Shown here piece by piece: positions 31,015-41,965 of a stretch of 64,000 nt of DNA; position 1 is the stretch's first letter; the number at the start of each line of letters is the position of its first letter. The stretch is from assembly GCA_022791875.1 (NCBI GenBank), contig JAAVZX010000040.1, positions 1 through 64,000 of the forward strand, read 5' to 3'. Both the position numbers and the translations under genes were made by a program. The notes below the pieces were generated by a model that made no database searches, was not told where the DNA came from, and was given only the letters and a program-made list of their open reading frames with translations. The stretch comes from Oscillibacter sp. (GTDB lineage: Bacteria; Bacillota; Clostridia; Oscillospirales; Oscillospiraceae).

Positions 31015-32310
31015 ATGAAAGGAAGCAGATGGTTTTCCGTCTGTCTGGCGGCGCTGCTCCTGTCGCTGACAGCCTGCGGCAGCAGGGAGCCCACGAACCT
31101 GATCCTTGAGGAGGAGAAAGATGAGCGGATCGTGAACCTGTTCAGCCCCATGGAGAAAACCGACCCGGACGCGGAGAACGTGGCCCGGACCGCGTCGGAT
31201 CTGACCGTGGCCATGGCCGAGGAAAAACTGGGCGTCACCATGGTATACAGGACCTACACCGCGGAGAATTACAAGGATAAGACCTATGACGACATCGTTC
31301 TTGACCGGGTCCGCAGCAATATGGACGACATGTATCTGATGAATCCGGACACCATTCTGGCCCTGGGGGCCGAGGGGAAGCTGATGGACCTTTCGGGGCT
31401 GGAGAGCGCGAAGAACCTGCGTGAGATTATCCTGACCGCCAACACCGTGGACGGGAAGCTGGTGGCCATCCCCCAGGAGGTGGTGGCCTACGGATTGTTC
31501 GTCAACGCGGACCTGTTCAGGCAGTATGGCCTGGCCCTCCCGGAGACGCCGGAGGAATTTCTGGAGTGCTGCCGCGTCTTCAAGGAGAACGGGATCGAGA
31601 CGCCCGTCGGGGCCAACCGCTGGTGGCTGGAAACCTTCGTCTTTGCCCAGGCTTACGCGGACCTGTACAACGGGGGCAATACGGAGGCGGAAATCGCCGC
31701 CCTGAACAGCGGCGAGGCGAAGTACAGCGACTATATGCGCCCCGGCTTCGAGTTCCTCCAGACCCTTATCGACCGGGGTTATATCGACGCGGAAGCCGCC
31801 CTGGTCAGCGAGGCCATCGACGGGGAGGGGCCGGACTTCCGCGCGGGAAAGACCCCCATCGTCATGGCCTACTGGGGCGCGGCCAACTCCGAAACCGCCT
31901 ACGGGAAGACCGACTTTGAGATGCAGGTCATCGGCTTCCCCAGCAGCCGGGGGCAGATGCCCGTGATACCCATGACCGGCTTTGGCGTGGGTGCGGAGGC
32001 GGAGCACCGGGAGGACGCCGCCAGGGTTCTGGACATCATGACCTCCGACGAGGCCCTCCAGCTCTACTCGGAGACGAACCGGGTCATCTCCCCCTCCAAA
32101 AACGTCAAGGTGGACTGCGTGCCCGCCCTGCGGCCCCTGAACGAGCGGATCGAGGAGGGCGTCTACGTGCTGGGCTCCAACGCGGGCATGAAGGTGGAGC
32201 AGTGGGGCAACACCTGCCTGATCGTGCGGGAGCTGCTGGGCGGCGCGTCTGTGGACGCGTGCATGGCGGCGTTCGACAGGCTGCAAAGCGAGGCGCTGGG
32301 CCAGCCGTAA
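31015..32310 (+). CDS. Extracellular solute-binding lipoprotein
   Basis: Lipobox SLTACGS; family 1 SBP-like; 7 bp after the histidine kinase. Confidence 0.85.
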   Translation: MKGSRWFSVCLAALLLSLTACGSREPTNLILEEEKDERIVNLFSPMEKTDPDAENVARTASDLTVAMAEEKLGVTMVYRTYTAENYKDKTYDDIVLDRVRSNMDDMYLMNPDTILALGAEGKLMDLSGLESAKNLREIILTANTVDGKLVAIPQEVVAYGLFVNADLFRQYGLALPETPEEFLECCRVFKENGIETPVGANRWWLETFVFAQAYADLYNGGNTEAEIAALNSGEAKYSDYMRPGFEFLQTLIDRGYIDAEAALVSEAIDGEGPDFRAGKTPIVMAYWGAANSETAYGKTDFEMQVIGFPSSRGQMPVIPMTGFGVGAEAEHREDAARVLDIMTSDEALQLYSETNRVISPSKNVKVDCVPALRPLNERIEEGVYVLGSNAGMKVEQWGNTCLIVRELLGGASVDACMAAFDRLQSEALGQP

Positions 32311-32476
32311 GCGTGAGGCGCGGGGCCGCTTTCCGGGAGCACCGGAGGGCGGCCCTGTTTTCATGTCCTTCTTCTCCGGAAGTTCGTTTGAAAAATGTCA
32401 AACAATCCTGCCGAAGGCATTGACTCCCTCCCAGTGCACTGCTATAATATGGAAGGATGAAAAAGGAGGGGTTCTT

Positions 32477-32836
32477 GTGAACTGGGTTTTTCAATTCGGA
32501 CGGATTCTCGGGGTCTGCTTTCTGGGGGAAGTGCTGGCGGCGGTGCTGCCGTTGCCGGTTCCGGCCAGCGTATACGGGCTGGTTCTGATGCTGGCGGCGC
32601 TGAAATGGGGGCTGATCCGGCTGGAGCAGGTTCAGGACGCAGGGCGCTTCCTGGTGTCCATCCTGCCGGTGCTGTTCCTCCCGGCGGCGGTGGGGGTCAT
32701 GGACTTGTGGGACGAGCTGAAGGCGATGTTGCTGCCCTGCGCGATTGCCGTCAGCATCGTGACGGCGCTGGTGATGGGCGCGGCGGGACTGGCGACGCAG
32801 TGGGTGCGCCGGAGGGGGGGCCGTGAGCATGAGTGA
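32477..32836 (+). CDS. CidA/LrgA family protein
   Basis: GTG start with RBS aaggaggg; VPASVYGLVLMLAALKWG, GVMD. Confidence 0.88.
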   Translation: MNWVFQFGRILGVCFLGEVLAAVLPLPVPASVYGLVLMLAALKWGLIRLEQVQDAGRFLVSILPVLFLPAAVGVMDLWDELKAMLLPCAIAVSIVTALVMGAAGLATQWVRRRGGREHE

Positions 32837-33536
32837 ACTGTTCGCGGGGCTGCTCAGCCGGAGCAGCGCCTGGGGCGTGGCCCTGACCATCGCCGCCTTT
32901 GGCGTCGGTGCGCTCTTCCAGAGGCGGACCGGAAAGGCGTGGTGCAACCCCATTCTCATCGGAAGCATTCTGGTGATGGCACTGCTGGCTCTGACCGGCA
33001 CACCCTATCCGGAGTTCAAGGTCAGCTCCGGCCCGGTAAGCTGGCTTCTCCTTCCCGCTACGGTGAGTCTGGCAATTCCCCTCTATGAGAAGTGGGACCT
33101 TTTGAAGAAGAACGTCGCGGCCATTCTAATCGGCATTTCCGCCGGCGTGGCCGTGAACCTGGGGTGCATCGTCCTGCTGGCGCGGGTGATGGGCCTGGAT
33201 CGGGCCCAGGCGGTGACGCTGCTGCCGAAGTCGGTGACCACGGCCATCGGCATGGATGTGGCGGAGGCTTTGGGCGGAATGCCCTCCCTGGCGGGGGCCG
33301 TGATCGTGCTGACGGGGATCGGGGGAAGCCTCATGGCCCAATGGGTCTGCGACGTGATGCACATCCGGGACCCCATTGCGCGGGGGATCGGCATCGGGAC
33401 GGCCAGCCACGCGATTGGGACGGCGAAGGCCCTGGAGATGGGAGAAGTCGAGGGGGCCATGAGCGGCCTTGCCATTGCGGTGGCGGGGGTTCTGACGGCG
33501 GTGCTGGCCCCTGTGTTTGCAAATCTGCTGGGATAA
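32829..33536 (+). CDS. LrgB/CidB family protein
   Basis: LLPKSVTTAIGMDVAEALGG, GIGTASHAIGTAKALEMGEVEGAMSGLAIAVAG. Confidence 0.95.
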   Translation: MSELFAGLLSRSSAWGVALTIAAFGVGALFQRRTGKAWCNPILIGSILVMALLALTGTPYPEFKVSSGPVSWLLLPATVSLAIPLYEKWDLLKKNVAAILIGISAGVAVNLGCIVLLARVMGLDRAQAVTLLPKSVTTAIGMDVAEALGGMPSLAGAVIVLTGIGGSLMAQWVCDVMHIRDPIARGIGIGTASHAIGTAKALEMGEVEGAMSGLAIAVAGVLTAVLAPVFANLLG

Positions 33537-33567
33537 CATAGCCGCCGGAGTGGGGAAATTCAAATTG

Positions 33568-33597
33568 GCAGGTCGAAAGACCTGCCTCTTTTTTTGC
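33568..33597 (+). terminator. Rho-independent terminator
   Basis: GCAGGTC-GAAA-GACCTGC followed by TCTTTTTTT. Confidence 0.9.
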
Positions 33598-33675
33598 CTT
33601 TTCTCCCTCTCGTAAAATTTGCAGACGGCGGCGTGCTATCATACCTCCAGATTCAACGAACGGAGGCCGTCGGAT

Positions 33676-34998
33676 ATGCACCCAGACTTTGTTATAACGG
33701 AGCTGTCCCGGGACCGTCAGCCCGAACGCTCTCCCGGTTCCCCCGCCGCCTGGGCCCTGCGGGCCAAGAACGGCCGCGCCGCGCTGGAACTTCTGGAGCG
33801 CCGGGACGCCCTCTCCTGGCGCGAAGCGTCGGAGTGCGCCTCCCTGGCGCTGGGGCGCTCAGCCAAAGTGCTTGCCGCCGTCCTGGACCGCGCGCCACGG
33901 GACGATCCCCTTTTCTGCACCTGCTTCACCCTGATCCACGGCGGGACCTGCGCCCTCGCCGCCTGGACCGATCCCCTCACCGCCGCCGCGGCCCTGGACG
34001 ATCTGGAGACCGTCGAGCTCCTTTTGGCGCGGGGAGTCACCCCCGTCTCCGCCTTCTTCCGCACCTCCCCGCACTTTTACGAGCTGGCGGACATTCCAAG
34101 CAGCATCCCTGTGACCGCCCCGGACACGATTCGGCTCCAATTCCCCGACGGCGGCGCTGTTACCCGCCGCCCGCCCCTTGTGCTGGAACAGCCCGATCCG
34201 CTGGCCGCGGCCGTCTTCTGCGGCGCGACGCGCTGTGCCCCTCGGCTGGCGGCGCTGTGCCGCGGACCCTCCCCCGCCTGCCGCAGGGCCTTCGTCTCCG
34301 CTTATGCGTGCGGCGGAGGCTTCCGGGAGGCCGCGGAGGCCGCTGCCGCCGTCTGGGGGCGGAGCCTGTGGATTTCCTGGAGGCTTCGGACTTCTCCCGG
34401 CAGCCGGGAGGGCCCCTGCTCCCGGAGTTCCTGCGGAGGCATCCGGACGCCGTTCTGCCCTCCGGGACCGTCGCGTCGCTGCTCGCCGATTCCGTACACA
34501 GCCGTTCCCCCTACTGCTGGGACGCCCTTGAATGCCTGGACCCGGCGGTCTTCACCAGCGCCCTCGTGCAGTTCCTGTCCCGGCGCTCCTGCAGCTTCCG
34601 GACCTGGAAGGAGCACTACCTCCGGAACCTTCCGGAGCACCCGAACCTCCGCCTTGTCCTCGACCGGAACGCCGTTCCCTTTGAGTTGGAAGCCTGGGTC
34701 CTGTCCTTCCTCCTGGACCGCGCCCGAATCGTCGGAGCGCCGCCAAAGGGGGGGCCTCAGCGGCCTGGCCGTGGCCCTGCTGAACGCCATGGTCCTGGAG
34801 GCCCGGCGCTGCCGCCGCTTCTATCAGCACCCGGATCTCCTGATCCGAAGCCCGAAGGCCCGCGCCGCCCTCCTGGCGGAGGACCCCAGGCTGCTGGCCC
34901 TCTTCCTCAGCCGGAAGACGGACTGCGCGAGGGCCTCAGACCTTCATATGATGATGTCCCTTCTGGGCATCCGAGAGGAGAAAAACTATGAGCTGTAA
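33676..34998 (+). pseudogene. Ankyrin-like protein 1, two compensating frameshifts
   Basis: Coding similarity to ank2/ank3 runs frame1 (to ~34360), frame0 (~34360-34745: GAEPVDFLEASDFSRQ...), back to frame1 after G7 at ~34748. Confidence 0.7.
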
Positions 34999-35608
34999 CA
35001 CACAGGAATTTCCCGGCTTCACCTGGACCCCCGAGGACCCCCGCGGCCCCGGACACGCCGCCCTGGACCGCTGGCTCCGCCAGGCCATGGATCCGGATCG
35101 GGCCGATTACTGGCTGGGCGAGATCGACGCGCTCATATACGAGCGCGGTCCGGACGCCCGCCGCACCTTTATCAGGCAAATCTGCGAATACGACGCCCCG
35201 GAGCTGGTGGAGCTGCTCTTTCCCCGCAGGCCCCAGTGGTTCCTGGAACTCCTGAGCGATACCGCCCGCTTCAACGCCGTCTCCCTCTGCGCCTTCCACG
35301 GCTCCATCCTCTCCCTGGAGGCCCTGCTCTCCCTGGGGGCCGACCCCAACAACCGGGACTGCCCCGGGGCCTGGCAGAATTTCTCCTGCCACACCGGCGG
35401 CCAGGAAATTCTCTTCACCTGCACCCCCTGGGACCTGGCCCGCGCGGCGGATCAGGAGGAGTGCTGCTTCCTCCTGGAGCTCTACGGCGGGGCCCCCGCC
35501 TGGGAGCTCTGCCACATCCCCAGGGAGCTCTTCCCCACCCTCCTGCCCTGCCCCAACGATCCCCGCCTGATCACCATCCTCCCGGACTGCCCCGGCGACG
35601 AACCCTGA
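34988..35608 (+). CDS. Ankyrin-repeat-like protein 2
   Basis: FNAVSLCAFHGSILSLEALLSLGADPNNRD; RBS gaggag; overlaps ank1 end. Confidence 0.75.
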   Translation: MSCNTQEFPGFTWTPEDPRGPGHAALDRWLRQAMDPDRADYWLGEIDALIYERGPDARRTFIRQICEYDAPELVELLFPRRPQWFLELLSDTARFNAVSLCAFHGSILSLEALLSLGADPNNRDCPGAWQNFSCHTGGQEILFTCTPWDLARAADQEECCFLLELYGGAPAWELCHIPRELFPTLLPCPNDPRLITILPDCPGDEP

Positions 35609-35656
35609 GCCTATGGACGCCCGCCTCGCTATCAGGGGCCTGCTCCGGAACAGCCT

Positions 35657-35775
35657 CGCCTCCGGCGGGCGGGGGACGGGGGACGGGGGACGGGGGGCCT
35701 CCGGCGGCCAGGGGCTTTGCCCCTGGACCCCACCAGGGAGGCACGCGCCTCTCTGGACCCTGGCAGATCAGTCCT
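35657..35775 (+). repeat. Class A modular repeat, copy 4, with 5' G-run tract
   Basis: GGGCGGGGGACGGGGGACGGGGGACGGGGGGCCTCCGGCGGCC + CCAGGGGCTTTGCCCCTGG + AGGGAGGCACGCGCCTCTCT + GGACCCTGGCAGATCAGTC. Confidence 0.88.
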
Positions 35776-35796
35776 TTTTAGGAGGTCTTTACCGTT

Positions 35797-37134
35797 ATGA
35801 ATCGTGCTTGCAAAATTTTCAGCTCTGTGTCGGATTTTCGGTTTCACCATTTTCCTGAAAGTCTCGCTGAGGACCTTTGGGATGCTGTTGCGCGGCGCGC
35901 TTATCCCGCGCTATACGCCTGCCTCCGCAAAATGCACCGGACCTTCTCGCCTGCGTTCGCCTACAGCGTTTGCAGCCTCGCCCTTGACTGCAGGCTCACC
36001 CTCCGCGCCTTTACCGCCCTGCTGGACCACTGTCCGCCGCTGGAGGACTTTCTCTATGGCTTCTACGAGAGCATCCTTTTGGGCGCTTACTGCGGGCTGG
36101 TGGAAAAGGCCGCGGCGCTGGACCGCGCCGATGTGCTGGATCTCCTGCTTTCACGGGGGCCAGCCCTAACCGACGCCCCGAGTATGACCTCTCGCCCCTC
36201 GAAGCCGCCCTGTCCGCACAGTCCTACGACTGCGTCGACCGCCTCGCCCGCTGCCCCGACCTGGAACCCGTCTGGACCGAACGCCTCCTGACTCTCTGGG
36301 CGCAGGTCCTCCACGAACAGCCCCTGATGGAGTTCTGCCTCCAAACCCTGGTCCCCCGCTTCTTCCCCCAGGAGTGGTCCCCCATGCCCCCCCCTTCCCA
36401 TCCCGCCTGGACTGACCCCCGCCCATGCCGCCGCCGCGGGCAACTGGCCCCTGTTCCAGACCCTTTGCCAGAAAGCGGGCACCCTCTCCCTCCGGCAGGG
36501 GCGGGAGGCCGTCGGGCGCTTTTCCGTCTGCGCCGGACCGGAGGAAGAGCAGTCCTGCGCCGCCGCCCTGGCCTGCCTCCTGGACGCCTGCCCCCAGCTC
36601 ATCCGGTCCGATGCGGCCTGCCAGAAGCTGATCCACTGTTACCTTCGCTTCCACGAGTGCGCCGTCCGGCCCCTGGCCCCCTGGGTGGAGCGTATTCAGG
36701 ACCGCAGCGTGGTCATGTCCTCCCTCGACTGGAACGATCCGAACACGTTCCTGGAGCGCTGGCCGCTCCGGCTTCCCAACGGCCCCGTCCCGGCCCTGGA
36801 TCGGAACAGCAGCATCTTCTTCGACAGCGGAATTGAAACGCTGTTTGCCCTTGAGGGCAGCGGCGGCCCTTTGACCAGGCAGCAGTTTGAGGCGCTTCTG
36901 GGGACCTGCCCCATTCGGGGCAAGGCGAAAAAGGGCGTCCTCAGCCCCCTGGCACACAACGCTTTGCAGTACGTCTCCCCCGCCTTTCTCGACACCCTCT
37001 TCCTCCCCGGCGGGCTCCTGGACACCGAGGACCCCAAGGCCCTCCTGGACTATGCCCTGAGCGAGGACTGCCCCCGGACCAAGCGGGCCCTGGTGATGGC
37101 CCACGTCAGACAGGAGGCCGCCTATGCCCTCTGA
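35797..37134 (+). pseudogene. Ankyrin-like protein 3, frameshifts at G5 (~36157) and C8 (~36388)
   Basis: Shifted frames restore GASPNRRPEYDLSPLEAALSAQSYDCVDRL and LTPAHAAAAGNWPLFQ, then run to TGA at 37134. Confidence 0.7.
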
Positions 37135-38512
37135 GAAAAACGCGCCCCTTCCGCCGGAGGACGCCCGGCGCCTGGCGGAAAAGATTCTGCTCTACTCCCG
37201 GCGCTGCATCACCCAGGCCGCGCCCTTCATGCTGGTCCCCATTTATGCCCTCATCCAGCGTCCCCGGCCCGAACCCGGTCCCCTGTCCACCTACGGCGTA
37301 CATCTCTGGTATCACCCCGCCACGGTTGTCGAAGACTTCCGGAACTGCCGTGAAACGCCCCTCCGCCAGCTCCTTCACGTCACCCTCCACTGCCTCCTGG
37401 GCCACCTCCCCGCCCGTCCGCCGGAACCCCTCAGCATCGGCCTTTTCGACGATATTGCGGACTGGAAAGCCGCCCAGTTCGCCCTGGCCCTGGACTCCCG
37501 CTTCGCCGCCAGCCAGATGCCTGAACGGGAGTACCGGGAGCCGCTTCCCATTCTCCTCCAGCGCCTGGGGCCTGAAAATCCCCAGCGGAAAAAGTTCCGC
37601 TCTCTGGTATATAGGTGCCAGGTCCGCATCGACGACCACAGCCTCTGGAATCCGAAAAACGCCCGGGCGCACCAATCCGCCCTTGATCCCTTGTCCATGA
37701 AGCAGCAGAGCGGGCAGGGCGAAGCGGAAGCCGTGTTCTCCGGCGCGGGGCAGGACGGCGATCGGGCCCCGGACTGGGGCGCTCTGCTCCGACAGATGGC
37801 GGATTAGGCCCTCAGCTCCCCCGAATGGGGCAGGGCGGCGGGGCTTCTCCGGGCCGAATACCTCCCCGCGGAGGACAACGGCATCTCCTACAGCCAATTC
37901 CTCCGCCGCTTCGCGGCCCCTAACGAACGGATGCTCCTGGACCCCGACAGCTTCGATCCCCGCTGGTACTACCTGGGCCTGGAGCAGTACGGAGACATCC
38001 CCCTTCTGGAGCCCTCCGAACTCAGCGAGCCCCCCGTCCCCGACGACCTCGTCCTGGCCCTGGACACCTCCGGCTCCTGTTCCGGCGAGGTCTGCCGCCG
38101 CTTCCTCCGGGAGAGCCTCAGCCTCCTGCGGGACATCTCCGCCGGGGCCGCCTCCTTCCGGGTCCTGGCCCTCCAGTGCGACACGCAGATTCAGCGGGAA
38201 ATCCTGCTGGAGCGCCCCGATCAGATCGAAACCTTTCTGGAGAACTTCAAGCCCTCCGGCTTCGGCGGGACGGACTTCCGCCCCGTGTTCCGGCGGGTGG
38301 AGGAGCTGCGCCGCCGGGGCGACATGCCCCGCGTCCGGGGGCTGCTGTACCTCTCCGACGGCTTTGGCAGCTTCCCCGACCGCCCGCCGGACTACCCCGT
38401 CACCTTCCTGCTCCTGGAGGACGAGGGCTTCTGGAAGCCCGATCTTCCCCCCTGGGCCGGCGCCCTGTTCCTGAACCGAAACGACTTCACCTTAAAGGAG
38501 GCCCCCACATGA
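37124..38512 (+). pseudogene. DUF2201/VWA-like metallopeptidase-domain protein interrupted by in-frame TAG (37805-37807)
   Basis: Upstream YGVHLWYHPATVVEDF...LLHVTLHCLLGHLPAR; same frame continues after TAG: ALSSPEWGRAAGLLRAEYLP...LVLALDTSGSCSG (VWA MIDAS). Confidence 0.75.
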
Positions 38513-39990
38513 AAAGCCAGATTGTGGAAACCGTCACCATCGCCCAGGCCAAGGACACCATTCTCCAGGCCGCTGCCGTCTACTTCGCCCGGGACCAGCG
38601 GGGGAACTACACCCTCCAGCGCCGCCGCGCCCGCCCCATCTGCCTCATGGGTCCTGCGGGCATCGGGAAAACCGAGATCGTCCGCTAGGCCGCGGACGAA
38701 CTGGGTCTGGCCTTCCTCTCCTACTCCATCACCCACCACACCCGCCAATCCATCATCGGCCTCCCCCGCCTCATCCAGGGGACCATTGAGGGGAAAACCG
38801 TCTCCATGACGGAGTACACCATGAGCGAAATCATCGCCCAGGTCTACCGCACCATGGACGAGACGGGGCGCACCCAGGGCATCCTCTTCCTGGACGAGTT
38901 CAACTGCGCCTCGGAATCCCTGCGGCCCATCATGCTCCAACTTCTCCAGGACAAATCCTTCGGACCCCACGCCATTCCCGACCGCTGGATGCTGGTCCTG
39001 GCGGGGAACCCCACGGAGTACAACCGCGCCGCCTCCGACCTGGACCCCGTCACCGCCGACCGCCTCCGCCTCCTGCACATCCAGCCCGACTACCCCGCCT
39101 GGCGGGCCTACGCCAAGGCCCACGGCATCCACCCCGTGGTCCTCTCCTACCTGGACAACCAGCGGGACCACTTCTATCTCTGCCGCCGGGACGAGGACGG
39201 GTCCGCCCTGGTGACGGCCCGGGGCTGGGAGGACCTCTCCCTGATGATGACCTGCCTGGAGACCCAGGGCCAGCCCCTGAGCCTGGCCCTCACGGCCCAG
39301 TACATCCAGGCTGGAGACGCGGCCCGCTCCTTTTTCGGCTACTACACCCAGTACGCCTCCATCGTCTCCTCCGGCATCCTGGAGCAGGTTCTGAACCGCT
39401 CCCCCAAGGGCCTGGCGGCAATCAAGGCCATGAGCTTCCAGCGCAGCTGGTCCCTGGTGTCGGCCCTCCTGCGCCGGGTCCAGACCCTGGCGGAGGACAC
39501 TGCGGGGCTGGACGGCACCGCCTCCGCCGTCTACCAGGAGCTGTCCGCCATCTCCGGCAGGCTGGCAGAGGACCCAAGCCTCGCCTCCGGCTTGGGGAGC
39601 GCCCTGGCGGACGCCGCCAACCGCACCGGCGACCGTCCCGCCCGGAAATTCCTCCTGGACTGCTCCATGCAGGACGTGAACGCCCCCGGCGGCTGGGACC
39701 TGGTGAAGAGCCAGTTCCAGAGCAGGGTCCGGGGGCCCCGGATGCAGGCTTACAGGAAGACCGCCAAGGCCCTCGCCAACATGCTGGACGTGTGCCGTAA
39801 GGGCCTCCAGGGCCAGCCCCACCTGGAATTCCTCTTCAACGGCCTGGCCGACAGCCCCGCCATCCTGCAAGTCATTGCCTGCGGGGACTTCCCGGAGTTC
39901 CGCGAGCTGTTCCGGGACGTGAGCTTCGACCCCGAGGCCAAGGCCAGAAGCCTGGACGGGCTTCTGGGGGACCGGAAGGAGGCGCAGTAA
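38509..39990 (+). pseudogene. MoxR-family AAA ATPase interrupted by in-frame TAG (38686-38688) just after Walker A
   Basis: CLMGPAGIGKTEIVR-TAG-AADELGLAFLSYSITHHTRQSIIGLP...GILFLDEFNCASESLRPIMLQLLQDK. Confidence 0.8.
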
Positions 39991-41768
39991 ATGAAGGCAC
40001 GTGCTCCCGCCGCTCCCGCGCCCGCTGCTGAACGCGCACCCGCGCCGCCGGCCTGCGTCCCCGTCCATCTCCAGGCCCTGCCCGACATCCCCAAGAGCCG
40101 CCTGAGCTGCGCGCCCCTGCTCTGGCACATCCCCAGGGAAGCCCTGCGGGCCTCCTTCCTGGCCGCGCCCCAGTTTGCGGGCATCCCCCTCCAGCAGATT
40201 CTGGAGGACCACCGGGGCGCTCTGCGGGTCATTCTCCTGGCGGACAGCAGCTATTACGCCGCCCAGGCCGCCGTCTACATGACCACCCTCTTCACCGAGG
40301 ACCCCGCCGCCAAAAATGACGACGACAGCCTCTGGTACGACCTGGAGCTTCTCGAGGAAGAAAAGGACAGCGCCCCCAGCCCGCCCTGAACCGCTCCCTG
40401 GCCGTAGCCGTCCCCGCCCTCCTGGACCCCGGCCTGGAGGAACCCGCCAAGCCGCGAAACCCCATCCAGACCTTCACCTCCGGCGTCAGCGAGTCCTTCC
40501 CCTTCAGCCTGGTTGGCGGGCTGATGCTGGCCGCGCCCTCCGGCCCGGTGCTCACGCCCAGGGTCCTGGACCGGATGGAGGAATTGAAGGAGACGAACGT
40601 GTTCTTCGCCCTCCAGCCGGGGCAGGTGGACCTGGAACTTCTGGAGGAACTGCGCTTCACCTGGGGCTTCCAAGTCTGCCGGGTGGGACGGCCCACCCAG
40701 GACTACCTGCGCCGCTTTCTTCTCCAGTCCGCCGGAGACCTCCTGATCACCATCGACCCCCTGACGGACCTGGATCAGGTCATCGCCCACACCCGCCGCC
40801 TCCGGGGCGGCGCCTTCTGCGAGAAGGACCTGGAAAGCCTGCTCCACTGGGCCGTCCAGCGCCGCGCCCCCCTCCCCCTCACCGGCAAGGACCTCATGTT
40901 CCGCCCCTACCAGCCCAAACGGGAGGCGTGGGACCGCCTCAAGGCCATGACGGGCCTCGACGAAGTCAAGGACGCCCTGCGCCGCATTCTGGCTACTGCC
41001 ATTCTGGAGAACCACCGCCGTCAGAGCGGGGCGCTGCCCCAGCCCTTCTGCCGCAATCTCGCCTTCTCAGGCCCCCCAGGCACCGGAAAGAGCGTCGCCG
41101 CCCGTCTGACCGCGCAGATTCTGCGCGAAGAGGGCTGCGGCACCGGCCGCTTCATCGAGGCGGGCCGCGAACAGCTCATCGGAACCTACCTGGGCGAAAC
41201 CTCCCCCAAGATTGCGGAGCTCTTCAAAAAAGCCCGCGGCGGCGTCCTCTTCATCGACGAGGCCGGAGCCCTCCTGGACGGCGGCAACGACATCTACGCC
41301 GCCGAGGCCGTCAACGCCCTAGTCCGCCACATGGAGCTGGACCCGGAAACCATTGTCATCCTGGCCACCTACCCCCGGGAGATGGCCCAGCTCCTGGCCT
41401 CCAATCCCGGCCTCTTCAGCCGCATCGCCCAGGTCCTGGACTTCCCCCCCTACACCGTCGAAGACCTCTGGCAAATTCTCCAATCCTTCGCCGCCCAAGC
41501 CCCCACCCCCTGCACCCTCCCCCCGGAAGCCCGCCAAATCTCCACAGCCTTCTTCTCCACCCTCCGCCGCCGCACCGGCCCCCGCTTCGGCAACGCCCGC
41601 GAAGCCCGCCGCCTCTTCCAAGCCTCCATCCAAGAACTCGCCCTCCGCCTCCTCGACACCCCCTCCGCCCCCGACAACACCCTCACCCGCCAAGACCTCA
41701 AAAACGCCGCGCACCGACTGCTCACCCAACCCGCCAACGAAAGCCGGTCCGTTGGCTTCCGGGCCTGA
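39991..41768 (+). pseudogene. SpoVK/CbbX-like AAA ATPase with N-terminal extension; frameshift near 40375-40390
   Basis: GLDEVKDALRRILATAI, SGPPGTGKSVAARL, EAGREQLIGTYLGETSPKIAELFKKARGGVLFIDEAGALL; N-terminal part in frame 1, remainder in frame 0. Confidence 0.7.
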
Positions 41769-41789
41769 TGGGTACGTGAGTGCCTGCCT

Positions 41790-41880
41790 ACGGGGGGGCC
41801 TCCGGCGGCCAGGGGCTTTGCCCCTGGACCCCACCAGGGAGGCACGCGCCTCCCCGGACCCTGGCAGATCAGTCTCTTTT
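41790..41880 (+). repeat. Class A modular repeat, copy 5
   Basis: GGGGGGGCCTCCGGCGGCCAGGGGCTTTGCCCCTGGACCCCACCAGGGAGGCACGCGCCTCCCCGGACCCTGGCAGATCAGTC. Confidence 0.88.
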
Positions 41881-41965
41881 TTGATGGCTTTTTCTGGGGG
41901 CGGCTGTTTGCTTTTTTGGGTGGTTGCTGGTATACTGGGGGAAACGATGGGAAGGAGCGGTGGTT

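Noticed and set aside
38392-40212. 606-aa minus-strand ORF across MoxR gene
   Set aside because: Low-complexity Gly/Val/Glu-rich shadow ORF; sense strand has Walker motifs.
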